Shown piece after piece: positions 12,207 through 24,375 of a stretch of 64,000 nt of DNA (position 1 is the first letter of the stretch; every line of letters begins with the position of its first letter). This DNA comes from Lasiosphaeris hirsuta (Eukaryota > Ascomycota > Sordariomycetes > Sordariales > Lasiosphaeriaceae): assembly GCA_030549175.1 (NCBI GenBank), contig JAUKUA010000003.1:2852001-2916000 (forward strand), in the 5' to 3' direction. The position numbers and the translations under genes were made by a program. A model generated the notes under the pieces. The model was not told the origin of the DNA. It did no database searches and worked only from the letters and a program-made list of their open reading frames with translations.

Positions 12207-14267
12207 CTAACCCACCTTCAATCGTTTCCAAAACGATCCACTTGACCTACCCTCTGTTGTTGCCGGGGGCGACAAGATCACAGTGTTCCAAACCTCAACG
12301 CCATCGATAAATAAGCGATATTTCAAGCTGCTCTGGTCACCTTGTTCAAGGTTTTCAATCGTAATGGCACCGAATTTAGAGTTTCCCTTGTTGATGTATC
12401 TACAATTATTAGCACAACAAAACCTAGAGCCGAAGCTAGACCAAGCCAGTTGGTTGCCTAGTACTCACTTAATCTTCACATCCTCGTTGTCTGTTTGCCA
12501 GTATGTTGGAACCGGAGAGTAGAACTGGGATAAGGGACTCGCAGAGAACTCCCACACCGCTGCTGTTTCAGACCACCTAGAGTCGGGCGGGGGCGGAAAT
12601 TTGGTAGCTGCGAACTCGTGTCTGTCGCCAGAGAGAACAACCACCCCGACGCCTCGGCTGGCAACATCCCACATTGCCTTGAGAACCTTCCTCCGCTCGG
12701 CGAGGAAGCCTCCCCACGTGTCCTGGGTATTGATGTGCCAGTTTTTGGTGAAAGGAACGGAAGAAGCGATGATCTTCCATTTGACACCCTTTGGCTCAGG
12801 ACGACTAAGGTATGCCAAAAAATCCTCTAGCTGCTTGGACCCTAGCATTGTTTTGCCCATGTCCGTGGCGGGTCGGGAATTACTCGAACGGTAAGAGCGA
12901 GTATCAAGAAGGAAAAAGCTCGCCGGGCCCTGAGTAAACTCGAAGTATGTTGCTCCATCGCGCGCGGTGTTGGCATTTGCTTTCATAGCAAGTGGTGGGT
13001 TGGCGGCCATGTGGTAGTGTTCATACGGGTCGACGGCCGCTGCGTAAACTCCCGTCGAGTTGGCCGACCAGTCGTTGGCTATTTCATGGTCGTCGATTAC
13101 ATGAATCCAGCTGAGATTCTGCCCAACTGCTTGCCAATCGGGCGAGGCATACACTTGGCGATACTTCTGGCGGTAGTCCTCCACGTTCTTACCCCACCAA
13201 CGAGGAACATCGACATATATGAAGTCGCCCAGGAAAAGCATGAACTGGGCATTGAGGGAGGGAAGGACTTTTGCGAGGTGCCTCATCCCCGGGATGGCGA
13301 GGGGGTGATCGAATGGGCTGTATGGTAACCGACTGATAATGCAAGACGTCGACAAAAACGTAAAGGGTCCTTCTTTAGTCTCCTCGGCATGGCCGACGGG
13401 CGGTGGCGTGGTAAACTCGCCCGAGTGATTATTGGACGTCTTCCACTCATACGTCCGCGGCCTAGAGTGCGGCAGTGGAATCGAAAGTACGGCCGTGTAA
13501 TCTGTATCATTGGTAGTCCACCGTATACCACCGGCTGACTGCCATAGGGGATTGTCGAAAGGAGGTTGGGGATCTTTAATATGGATCTCCACAGTGATTG
13601 GCATTTTTGACTGGTCAGGTTCTCGGATTAGGAGCTTCGCCTCGGTGTCAGAGATAAAGCCCGGCCTAGTAAAAGACAGATCTCTGGCGGTATGGCCGTG
13701 CTCCCGGAAGAGACGGTCGGCGACAAGGCCAACCAACACAGCATTGATAAGAAAAGTGGCGGCTGACAGAGGCAGACTCCGCGGGCTCGGTGCTCCGATT
13801 AGTAGATTTCGCAGGGGGTTGAGCGGCCAGTTTTCGGTAGATATAGTTTCTTGGGTGTCGGCCTTCTCCGAAACTAAATCGGATCTCTTGTTCCCGGTTT
13901 GAGTGGCTACATCCCCGTCCCCAAGCACATCTCTATTCTTATGAAGGAGATTTTCCTTGCTCGCCTCTGTTACAGTGATCTCTTCCACGAGCTGGTAAAT
14001 GGGCTGCTTGATGTAGCTAGAGACAAAAGAGGGAACATAGACGGCAAATAGAGCGAAAATGACGGTGGGGATAATCTGATCACTGTCAGTAAGCCATCAT
14101 TCCATTTTTAAAACAATAGACTCACAGGAAGCATTGCCTAACAGTCAAATGTTAGCACAATTTTCGGGAAAAGAGAGGTTCAAACCGACCCATCGCAAGA
14201 AGAAGTAGCTGAGCACCCTCAGCCCAGCAGAGGACGCCGTTGCCAGTCTTGTCTGTGGTATCGCCAT
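12207..14267 (-). CDS. PhoD-like phosphatase with N-terminal membrane anchor
   Basis: Exons 14267-14190, 14137-14126 (12 nt), 14075-12469 and 12399-12207 give 629 residues. The family is PhoD-like metallophosphoesterases (alkaline phosphatase D type). Metal-site motifs are visible as LFLGDFIYVD, IHVIDDHEIANDW and VVVLSGDRHEFAAT. The N-terminus carries a hydrophobic helix (IPTVIFALFAVYVPSFV, about residues 31-47) after a short basic start, which suggests a single-pass protein anchored in an endomembrane. The substrate cannot be inferred. The last exon (VWNTVILSPPATTEG) matches the usual fungal C-terminus. Skipping the 12-nt exon would keep frame, so its use is not proven by sequence. Confidence 0.87.
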
Positions 14268-14901
14268 CTTGATCGTTTTGTTTACTCTCATAGAAATACT
14301 ACTGAGAGAAGAAACCGAGTAGCGCAAAGGCCTCGCGAGGTCCTAAGTCTTGATGCCACAGCTATGAAGTCATAGCTTTTTATTCTTTTAGACCAAGGAT
14401 GGTGTGTTTGGTAGTTTACATCCAGCCTAAATTTTGAATTCCCAAGTAGAAGCTCACAATTGGATCGGACGTCAAAGAATGAGAAATAAAACAATAATTG
14501 AAAGAGGAAGTATTTATTGGATACAGTGTATGTTTAAAGTAGGGAAAAGCCTGGTGTCAGCAACACATGGCAGCTATTCGTCGTTCTGACGCAACCGATT
14601 GTGCCGCGCTGCCCATGACAACTGATGTCACTGCCAGAGAATAGCCCCTGGGGCCTAGAACATCCTTGGAAGCTCGAGCCACCTATCTGCCCAGACATGC
14701 CGAGAGCTCCTTGCCCCTGGTGCAGGGTTGAGCCAATGGTTGGCTGCAGTCAAGCGGCTTGGAATTTGGATGTTCCGCCCAAAAGTCTGGTCCGCTAGGC
14801 CTGTTTGACCTGGTAATTCTTGTCGCGACTTCGTGAGCTGTCCTGAAGAGCGGCCAGAACTCAATCCCCAGACGATTCTCGCAACGCCACAACCACACAC
14901 G
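14268..14901. promoter_or_regulatory. Divergent promoter region (PhoD-like / EMP24)
   Basis: A 0.63-kb gap between divergent starts. No gene and no clear core-promoter element is visible. Confidence 0.5.
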
Positions 14902-15729
14902 ATGCAGCTGCCGTTAATAGCCTGCGGTCTTTTGGCCTACCTAGCGTCACAGGTGTCGGCGACGGCATTGACATACAAGCTCTCTGCAAATGAGAAGGCA
15001 TGCTTTTACACAGCGACGAAGGCTAGGGGCGAGAAGATCGCCTTCTATTTCGCAGTGCGTACATCCACCTCAACAGTCACTCCGCATCGCTGGCAACGTT
15101 GATGCTAATAATTGCTCAAGGTGCAATCTGGAGGCTCGTTTGATATCGATTACGAAGTGACTGGCCCGAACGGGAAGTACATTATGGACGGCCAGAAGGA
15201 GCGACAGGGCGACTTTGTGTTTACAGCGAACGAGGCCGGCGAGTACAAATTCTGCTTCAACAATGAGATGAGCACATTTGCCGAGAAGTTTGTCGACTTC
15301 GAGATTTCGGTCAGCACACTCCTTGCTTGCACCCAGCGCAGTGCCCCTATTTCCCTGCTAATACGCGATTTGTATCTAGGTCGAGAACGAGGCTCGCGTC
15401 AATCTACCCGCAAAGCAGGGCACATCTCCTGAGCAGACAACAGCTCTCGAGGAGTCGTTGTTCAAGGTATCCGGCCAGCTGTCAACCATCACGCGGAACC
15501 AAAAGTACTTCCGAACTCGCGAGAACCGGAACTTCAGCACAGTTCGGAGTACCGAGAAGAGGATTATCAACTTCAGCTTCATCCAGATTGCGCTTACTGT
15601 TTGCATGGCCGCTCTGCAGGTCTTCATTGTCAGATTCTTCTTCCAGGTAACAAACCCCGAAACCTGGCTAATCTTTTACCGGGTCGCTGACAACCACAAT
15701 TATAGGGCGCAAGAAAGGGCTATGTATGA
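14902..15729 (+). CDS. EMP24: p24 family cargo receptor (Emp24/p24 beta type)
   Basis: Exons 14902-15054, 15121-15309, 15380-15646 and 15706-15729 give 210 residues, the normal p24 length. A signal peptide (MQLPLIACGLLAYLASQVSA) is followed by a GOLD domain with two Cys (in KACFYT and EYKFCFNN) and GSFDIDYEVTGPNG. A membrane-proximal coiled coil (ALEESLFKVSGQLSTI) precedes one transmembrane helix near residues 182-201 and a short cytosolic tail RFFFQGARKGYV, whose double-Phe and basic residues fit COPII/COPI binding. p24 proteins cycle between ER and Golgi and sort cargo such as GPI-anchored proteins. The final exon encodes only seven residues and the stop. Confidence 0.92.
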
Positions 15730-16252
15730 AGGAAGATCTATTGGTGCCCGAAGCTTGTGGGGGGTTTTTTTGGTCAGGCGTACTACACAAAGAGGGCAGG
15801 TCTTGCATGTGACGATGTACCATAGGGAACGGCTTATCGCTCGGATGGGGAGGGTATTATAGGCAAACTCCCTTGCATTGGTTTGTTACGGATATGATGA
15901 TTGATTCCATATTTCAGCGATTCGTTGCCAGTGCGTTTGTAATTGATAAGTGCCCAGTGATGAGGTTCTGGATAGTCTCAAACTGGGCGCGCTTGCAAAG
16001 CCTTTCTCGTTATAATTATTTACCAATGACTTTGTGCCGAATCGCAGCACGTCAGGGGTGCGATATAGCTTGGTATCCATGTTGCTGATAAGACCGATAA
16101 CAAATGCCCAGACTTTGGTTGTCTGCAGCGCAACGTGCCTACGCCACTGATGTACGCCAGCCACTTAAAGCTACCTGGAACTTTTTGCTGAAGTCCCCAC
16201 TTCCCAAACACCACACCTCGCGACTTGTTGATTCAAGAATCAATCGACGACC
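15730..16252. other. Intergenic, tandem plus-strand genes
   Basis: Holds the EMP24 3' end and the PRP45 promoter. No further gene is seen. Confidence 0.5.
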
Positions 16253-18183
16253 ATGACCTCGATAGCGTCCGGCCTCTCGCGGGCCTTGCCCAAGCCAAAA
16301 TACAACGCGGAACATGAAGAACAAATAACGCAGCAGCGTGGCCCGAGGATCGTTGGCGCCGGTCAGCTGGACGAGACTCAGGTTGTCTTGAAGGTAAGTC
16401 AATCCCGCCATCGCGCATTTCCTTGTCGCAGAATTGAAACTGACATTTCCCTTTTCTCTCTTTCTAGAGGGCCGGACCACCCGAATATCCGAACCGATCT
16501 GGCTGGCGCCCGCGTGGACCAGAGGACTTCGGCGACGGCGGCGCGTTCCCCGAGATTCCTGTTGCCCAGTATGTCTGGGGCAAAACCGGACCGTCCAGCT
16601 CCAACGCGCTAGTTGTCCAGGTAGATGGGGAGGGCAAGGTTGACTACTCGGCGATCGCGCGCCAGGGCCACGGTAGCGACAGGATCATCCACACATCTTT
16701 CAAGGACCTGATCCCCCTCCGCCAGCGCGCCGAAGCGGGCGACCTCGACCTCTCCCGCCCGAGCCAAGAGGAGGTATCGGCAACCGCCGAGCGGACGAAG
16801 AAGGCGCTGGAAGCCCTGGTCAGCGGTGCCGTGGCTGCGCAGAAGCCGAAGAATGTCAACATTGGCGGGAGGCGGGACCCTACCTTTGTGCGATACACGC
16901 CGTCCGCTCAGATGGGCGATAATTCCAAGAAACAGGACCGCATTATGAAAATTGTTGAGCGTCCGAGAGGTGAGTTGCTTGGGATTACCTTTTCTAGTGA
17001 TATGCTGACTGGAATGCCCAGACCCGATGGAGCCACCAAAATTCAAACACAAGAAGATCCCGAGAGGGCCGCCTACCCCCCCTCCACCGGTATGTTCATT
17101 GCTGCCCCAAAACATTTCAGGCACCTGGATGTGTTGCTGATCAAAGTTGTTTAGGTGATGCACTCACCCCCCCGGAAACTGACCGCAGAAGACCAGGAAG
17201 CGTGGCGTATTCGTGAGCATTTCCCCTTTCTGCATGATATTTGCATTTGCTAATATTCTCCAGCACCCACTGTTTCACTGTGGAAGAATCCAAAGGGATT
17301 TACTGTGCCGCTCGATAAAAGATTGGCGGCAGATGGCCGGGCTCTGCAAGATGTCCAGATCAACGACAAGTTCGCCCAGTTTTCTGAAGCTTTATTTATG
17401 GCCGATCGGCACGCCAGAGAAGAGGTTAGGCAGAGAGCCATGATGCAGCAGAGGCTAGCGGAGAAAGAAAAGGCCCAGAAAGAGGACCACCTCCGACAAC
17501 TGGCACAACAGGCACGAGCTGAGAGAGCTGGTGGCGCGAGGAGGTCGCAATCTCGCTCCAGCAGATCTGGATCCGAATCTGGTTCGGAAAGTGACGATTC
17601 GGCGAAAGAGAGAAGAGAGGCCCGGAAGGAAAAGCTACGGGACGAGGAGCGGAAGCTACGACAGTCACGCATGGGAGCGGAGAGGAGAGCCCAGGTTCTT
17701 GCTCGGGAGATGGACCGTGACATCTCGGAGAAGATTGCTCTCGGGCTTGCCAAACCAACACAGTCGGCCGAAGGCATGTACGATTCCCGGCTATTCAACC
17801 AATCGAGCGGCTTTGATAGTGGTTTCAATGAGGATAACCACTACGACAAACCGCTCTTCGCCGCTCAAGATGCTATCACTAGTATCTACAGGCCACGGGC
17901 GAATGTGGAGGATGACGAGGGTGATGGCGAACAAGAGATGTCAAGGATTCAAAAGACGAGTCGGTTTGGCGAGGCCCTCGGCCGGGGAACGTTCAAGGGT
18001 GTCGAAGACGCGGAAGCACGGGAAGGCCCCGTTCAGTTTGAGAAGGACGTTGTGGACCCCTTTAATGTGGACAAGTTTTTATCCCAGGTGGAACAAAGTG
18101 CGTCGTCGAAGCGGAGGTATGGCCTGGGCAATGACGAGTCCCGACAATCGAAACGGACGCGGGTGGATGACGATGATGAATGA
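16253..18183 (+). CDS. PRP45: Pre-mRNA splicing factor PRP45 (SNW/SKIP)
   Basis: Exons 16253-16393, 16468-16969, 17022-17089, 17155-17212 and 17264-18183 give 562 residues. SNW proteins are part of the Prp19-associated active spliceosome. The family core is clear: QYVWGKTGP in the N-terminal part, PPKFKHKKIPRGPP, then SLWKNPKGFTVPLDKRLAADGR, where the family-naming SNWKN reads SLWKN. LQDVQINDKFAQFSEAL follows. The C-terminal part is highly charged and helical (KEKAQKEDHLRQLAQQAR, Ser/Arg/Glu-rich) and ends in a basic and acidic tail. The short central introns are confirmed by phase. Nuclear. Confidence 0.95.
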
Positions 18184-18947
18184 GAGGGGGCGAACCGCAA
18201 CAAGCTGAAAGCATGTAGAATAGTATTAAGGGAACTCGTAGTCAGTCCATCGGCCCTATAAGTGGGATTGTGAGTAGTAGATTGGAGTGTTACCAGAACC
18301 CCCAAGTATATAAGAGCCCTTTATGGGGGAAAGAAGGAATAATGAATCAGTCGGTGATCTTTAGTTCTAGTCAAATTGTGGATTACTTCAACTATTCCCT
18401 GACATCTCTCGGGTCTCTTGAAACATTAATTTTGTACAAAGTCTCCTGGACTGCCCCCGTGACTGGAGCGAGGGCATCAACCCCCTTCGCCCTGGAGCCC
18501 GTTTTCCTCTATCCATACAGACATCACTACATAGAGCAACCCTTCCATCGCGGCCAAAATGCGAGTGGAGATCGTTGTCGCCCCTTCTTTCCTCGATGAA
18601 ACATGCCCACCCAAGTCTATATATATATATATATATCCCCCTTTGCGGCGAAAATACAGGTCGAAAGAGCTCCTCCTGCCCCCTTTGCCATGCATACGAA
18701 ATATCCGAGTTTTATACGACCGTATGTATGCATGTGCGGCGTATTTTTGTGTAATCAATCCCCCAAAACGCCGGTGCCATGTTGTCGTTCCATGTTGCTG
18801 CGCCCCCTGCCGATCGAAGGGACTCTGGTGAGCCAAGAACGGCAGCAGGGCGCTGTTATACAAACCCGCCCCCCCTTCATCCCCTCCAAGGATGAAATGA
18901 ACGGTGTTAGGTTCCAACCCCTCTATCGTCTCCCTCGGCCAAAACAT
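18184..18947. other. Convergent 3' intergenic region with a TA microsatellite
   Basis: Lies between the convergent PRP45 and TIM22 genes. It contains a TA dinucleotide run at 18618-18636 and no gene that I can support. Confidence 0.5.
18618..18636. repeat. (TA)n microsatellite
   Basis: Nineteen bases of perfect TA alternation in the 3' intergenic region. Confidence 0.95.
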
Positions 18948-19599
18948 CTACTCCTCTTCCTTAGGCTGTCTCATCCACGCGTCGATCGCGGTACTGAAAG
19001 CGGCGAAGCCGGCACACCCGACGGCGGCGGCCTGGGGACCACCGTTGCGCGCGAGGATGGCGCCCGTGAGACACCCGGCGGCGGCGCCGTTGACCATGTC
19101 ATTCTTGGCGCGGAGACCCTCGATGCCGCACTCGATGCCGCTAAAGAGGGCGCCGACCATGCCAAAGTTCTTGGCCGTGCTGAAGGAGCGCGCGCCCATG
19201 TCCTTGAAGCCGATCTTGAGCTGTTGGCGCCAGGGCATCGAGCTGACGGGCGTCTTGTCGGCGCCGGCCGTGTGGTAGGGTGTGTCGTAGGCCATCTTTT
19301 CGCAAACGCAAAAAGATCAGCAAGCTAACTCCCTCGCGGTGGTGGTATTAGGGAAGGGGGGACCTACCGACGCCATGAAGATACCAAACAACCCACCCAA
19401 CCCAAAGCCCGCGCCACCGCTCAGGACCGTCTTCGCATAGCACGACTCCATGGCATTCGTCATCTACACATGTCCAGTCAGCCTAGCTACACTTCCCTCT
19501 TCTTCTATCGAGACAAACCCATTTGATATTCGGATCATTAGGATCATACCCGCCGGGCGCACCCGCTCCGGCGGAGGGACCGATGCCGGGGAAGTTCAT
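18948..19599 (-). CDS. TIM22: Mitochondrial inner-membrane translocase subunit Tim22
   Basis: Exons 19599-19519, 19463-19368 and 19295-18948 give 174 residues. Tim22 forms the channel of the carrier translocase that inserts multi-span proteins into the mitochondrial inner membrane. The four hydrophobic segments of the Tim17/22/23 fold are visible: [50 protein letters not shown] and [16 protein letters not shown]. Conserved Cys in MESCYAK and GIECG fit the disulfide pair known in this family. The first exon encodes a Gly/Pro-rich start ([17 protein letters not shown]). Exon ends fall on codon borders, so all three exons are phase 0. Confidence 0.94.
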
Positions 19600-20380
19600 T
19601 TTTGCAAAGCGCGCACACCGTCTTTGGGTATATCGTCGCTAGGTAAGGAGAAAAAGGCGGCGCAGGTCGTGGGTGTCTAACTTAGGATTATAACTGAAGG
19701 TTGGTTTATCGCGCCACCAGCTTCAGGGTCCCAAGCAAAAGTCCTGGTCGAGAAATATTTCTGCCGCACCTCACCGCCATTATTATTCCCCAGTACCTTG
19801 GCCCCATTTTGGCTCATTGTGGCATCCACTGTGGGCGCCCGTCCCGTGGGGCTGGTTCCCGTTGCATTCAACTGGGGTACATACGGCCGAGCAAGGCAAA
19901 TTCCAAAGCCGATAAAGGGGGGGAATCTCGACCTGGGATCGCTAGTCTAGATATTTACAAAACAAGCCCCAACCTATTTTAGAACAGTGGCAGTTTTTCT
20001 TCTTGGTGTTATCTAATGGTCCCTTTGCTCTCCTCAAAACATCAGACAACCCCCCTAGAGCCAATAACAAAAAAAAAACAAAAACTTGCTCTTAATCATA
20101 CCATTCCTACAATGCCCAATGCCATCCGTCTTTGTCCCTGTGGACGATGTAGCAGCGAGCTCCTTCGGCCAAATCTCAGTAAAACCCAGCTGCCGGCCGC
20201 CCAGTTCCAGCAAGCCCATTTTGGCATACAAGAGCCCGCAGATAAGACCCCATGCGATACGGCCCGGCTTGGGCCTAGACAATACATGCTGGAGGAGTTA
20301 CAAAAGTCGTTGAGCCGTATCCAGAGGCCTACTAAAGCATAGCTGCCAAAAGCAGAACACCATGTTACCCACGTCTAAAA
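19600..20380. other. Intergenic between two minus-strand genes
   Basis: Holds the TIM22 promoter and the 3' end of the deubiquitinase gene. An A-rich patch lies near 20067-20090. Open frames here show no family signal. Confidence 0.5.
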
Positions 20381-23300
20381 CTAACCCTTGAGAAACAAAT
20401 CCCCGACGCCGTTTCGCAACGACCTTGTCCGGTCTGGATGGTCCAGTCCGAGGTAGTCATCCTCGTTTGCAGCCACATCCCAGAGAACATCGTCTACTGT
20501 CCGTTAGCAGTCCAACCTAGGTATTATATATGGGGATCCTCGACTCACCCTCTGTCAAATACAGTGGTCTCGAGTATTGCGCCCTCCGGACCACGGCAAA
20601 CTTGATCTTCTCAAAGCTCTTGCCCTTGAGACCAGTTCGCTTCTCCAGTCGCTTCTTGGTGTCTGAAAACTTTTCGCCCTGTTTTCATCATTAGCACGCC
20701 GCGTTAAGTCGCTTCGCCAGCCGATCAACCTACCTCTTTGAGTAGGAATTTGAAGGGCATTCCATGCGCCCTGCTCGATTCACCCTGGAAGTGGAAAACC
20801 GAGATGAATTGCGTCGCATCCTTGACTTCCAGTTCTTCTTGCGGTATCCGCTCTGCCACCACCGACGTGTAGTCGTTGATGCTGATTACCGGATAGGTTC
20901 TGTCCAGTTCCCGGAAAAACTTGTGGTTGCTGGTTTCGTACACGCGGATGCGGCCTCCCTCCTCCTCGGAGGGAATTTTCGCCTTCTTGACCAGTGCCTC
21001 GACGAGATCATCCACTTGACCGCTCTTGGTTACTAGAACGTCAAATTGTTCCTGGACCTTGAAGTCAATATTATGCAATAAGCAAAGGTAGATATGTTTA
21101 TCACTCACCTCCTTGGTAATGCCCTCGCTGAGGTACGTGATCTTGATGCTCTTCTTGGTGTCCAACTCGGCCAAGCTCATATCCAGTACCTCAAAGTACA
21201 AGGCATCGTGCCGCTGATTCATATTCAGCTGACCATAACCAGCTGGGTTGAGAATGGTGAGCAGAGTTTGATTTGGTCCTCGTTTTACCGCAGTCCTGGG
21301 GTTGCCTGAGCTGGCATTGACGGTATAGAACCGCAGATGCGTCGGGTTGACTCCTAACCGTTCAGCGACCTTCTCTGAAAGCTTGTCATAGCTCATTTTG
21401 GTGTTAACAACCAGAGAGAACGGGTGATATTTTTCTGGATCGCTCTTCTGAGTGTGCGCGTGAAACTTAACCAGCTTTTTGTTCAGGAGGAAATCGTAAT
21501 ATTCTCGGGCGTCCTCGAACCGATCCAGATTTTTACTCCTTAAGTAGCCATTAGAAAAGGCTTCAACGGCGAACGACGGCGAGACTTACGATTCCTCGGG
21601 AGACTTGTCACCTAGACCCAGTCTTGACTTGCGCTCGTGCGTTCGTTGGAAGCAAACAATGTCTCCGTCCTGGAGCTCCGCAGCTTTGAGAGACTGTTTT
21701 GCTTTGAGACCTTCGATCATGTTAGGTTTGATTTCCTGCAAGAATATTAGCACACCAGTACATCTCTAGGAGAGAATCCCGACTTAGCCTACCTCCCACA
21801 GCTGAATCTTTTCGTCGCCCGGCAGCTTGTCTCCCCAGCCCATTTTTTGCATGATGAGGGGAACAAGTTCTTCCACTTTCTTCTCCTTGCTGATGTATGT
21901 GTGGCACACTCCCTTGAGGCTCTGGGATTCGACATCAAACCACTTCAGGAAGAGCAGAATGAGGTCATTCTTGACGATTACGCCATTGGATTGCCCTTGG
22001 TAGGTTGGCCAAATAGCCTCGCCACTCGCATTCACCTCCTCCGCCACCTCCACCCACACACGGAGTGCCTGGTCTCGGTGAGCTGCGGCCCTGTTGTACG
22101 TCTCCTCTATCGTCGGCCGGAGATCCATGACTGGCTGGTCTGGCCGGATTGTCTTATTCTGGCGATTCACCATAATCCACACCCGGATACGTTTAGGGTC
22201 TTGATCAATATCCGCTGCGATAGTAGTCACTAGCTCCTGCATCGTTGCTGTGCGGAGAAGGCGGTAGAACCGAGGGGCTGCTGGGTCGGACTCTGGGTTG
22301 GCTTCAAACGAAGTGAGATCGGTACCCTCATGTTGCTGGAATGTCGCCTCGGTAATGACCTTAACACCGAGGTACAGATGTTGCTCCTCTCGCTCTTTCC
22401 GTCGAGCCTCACGGGCCGCCACCTCTTCCTCAAATCTCCTGTCTGCAGCATTGTTAGTGGAAGTGCATTCGAAATAGTTTCAGGAAAGAGGGTCCTACGC
22501 AGATGTTCAGGAGTATCATCCCCGGTAACAGGTGTGAGGATTTTATCCAGCTTGCACTTGCGGATGTAAACCAACATATATGCACTATTGGGTCTCATGA
22601 CTGGCGTTTTCTTTTGGCTGGGGTTGCGAGCATGCCCGTTAGGTGTTCGGTAGGGGCCGCCAAAGTTCTCCTCCAGGACCTCACGCTTCGTCGCCTTCGT
22701 GACTTTGTCGTCGTCGTACTTGTACCACCAGCCGTCTTTGTTCGGCTTCAGGAATGCATAGTAATGGCCGGCGTTAAGGTCGCCACTGTGCACCAATACA
22801 CCATGAAGCTGATATTCCCACGATTCCGACTTGTCGGCATCCTTGTCCAGGTAAAGAGAGGCATCAAACTCCTCGGGAAACTCGTACCGGTCATTGATTT
22901 TCATCATGGTGTCGCGTTGGATGTCATACTCAAATCGCTTGAGTTGTAGGTGGAGGACATCGGGAAAACTCTGGAAGATGACTCCTTTGTTGGCGTCCTG
23001 GAGTTTATACTGCTCGCCAGCAAAGTACTGGTTTTCTCCATCCAACTTCTCCACATTGATGTAGTCTTGGAAACTTTCCAGGAGATGTTTGTTCCCGCTT
23101 ACGTTGAGCTGGACGTCCCAGAAGTCCTCGGTGCGGCTCGATTCATACGGGACGTTGATGCATGAAATGTATGTCTTGATCTTCCCGCTGAAGATCTCCT
23201 GCAAGACCTTTTCGTACTCAGTACCCTTCATCTTTTCTTCCATGCGCTCCATCAGTTTCCGGGAGAGCTCTTGGACGTCTTGCTGCTCGAAAATATGGCG

Positions 23301-24375
23301 CGTTTCCCAGCCAAAAGATTTGGTCAACTCATTGGTCCCCACGGCGATGTTGGATGTCTGGAGCTGATAGAAGAGCCTCTGCAAAGTGTATGCACTGTTG
23401 CTCATACTCTCCTCTTCCTCTGTAGGGATCTTGTATATCGCCTTGCGGAAGGCATTGGTGAAGTAGAGGGACTGCAATAGTGAGTTCAGATAGCACGTGG
23501 CGCCTTGATTTTTGAGGCCGACGTAGCCGGTTTCTTTCTTGGAGTCGTAGTTGTTGAAGTTGTGCCAGAGAACGCCAGTTTCATCCTCGACTACCCTGAC
23601 ATAGGCGCTGATGCAGGCTGTATCGTTCTCAACGAGGGGTCTGTCGGAATTCTCCCAGGCAACATTGAACATCTTCCGAACTTCTAGAAATCGTGTGAAC
23701 CCCCAATCGCTTTCCTCCTTGGTAAAACGGTGATGCGCCGAGTGGTGATAATAAATCGAGGGATTGTTAGGGTTATACAGCACTAGGGCAAACTGGACGC
23801 AGCAGCTCCAGTCATCGGGTATGCCGTTCGCCTCGAAGCCGTGTTCGAGATAGATAGAGCACTGGTCGACATTGTTTCCAAACGGGAAGAGGAGAATTCG
23901 CCTACGGGAGTGTCAGAGTCAATACTAATGTTGGTGTGTTTGGTTGTGTTCACTGACCATGGATAGCCACCAGCCTGGAAAATCGGGCCGTGCTCTTTCT
24001 TTGCAAGTGACCTCCAAGATTCCACGGCCCATGTGTGAACTTGGTCTTCAAGGATTCGAGGTTCCTCAACCAGCGGCGGCAAGACTAGTTCCCGCATAGC
24101 AGCATCTGCGCGGGAGTCAGTGGAGGGAGCTGGAGTGAAGGGGGCGGGGCATTGAACTGACGGTCGGTTGCCAGCAGAGCGTCGCTCTCGGGCTCGATGA
24201 TGGCGACATCCTCTGTCTCGGTGCCATTCGGCTCGACGATGTGCTCCTCGGGGGGGGCCACTGCCATTGCATTCGGCGAGGGAGCCTCGGGAGTGTGAGT
24301 GTCCTTGGTGATAGTTAGTTGAGCAAAGTTGCTGGTTGGCGGGGTAGACCCCGGGCTGGGTGTGGTGTTGGTCAT
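20381..24375 (-). CDS. UBP15: Ubiquitin-specific protease, USP7/Ubp15 type
   Basis: Nine exons (24375-24162, 24105-23958, 23901-22499, 22442-21793, 21735-21590, 21538-21109, 21057-20734, 20678-20549, 20493-20381) give 1185 residues, close to yeast Ubp15 and human USP7. After a disordered start, a MATH domain (HTWAVESWRSL to VLWHNFNNYD, about 85-240) is followed by the USP catalytic domain. That domain has the Cys box GLKNQGATCYLNSLLQ (C257), QQDVQELSRKLMERM, and the His box LNAGHYYAF (H500) before GWWYKYDDDKV. The C-terminal half is the ICP0-binding and ubiquitin-like array. The family removes ubiquitin from substrates in nucleus, cytosol and on peroxisomes. Most introns are 50-60 nt with clear branch sites. 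Confidence 0.95.

Noticed and set aside
22503..22949. 148-codon plus-strand frame
   Set aside because: Antisense to the USP catalytic exon with no recognisable motif.
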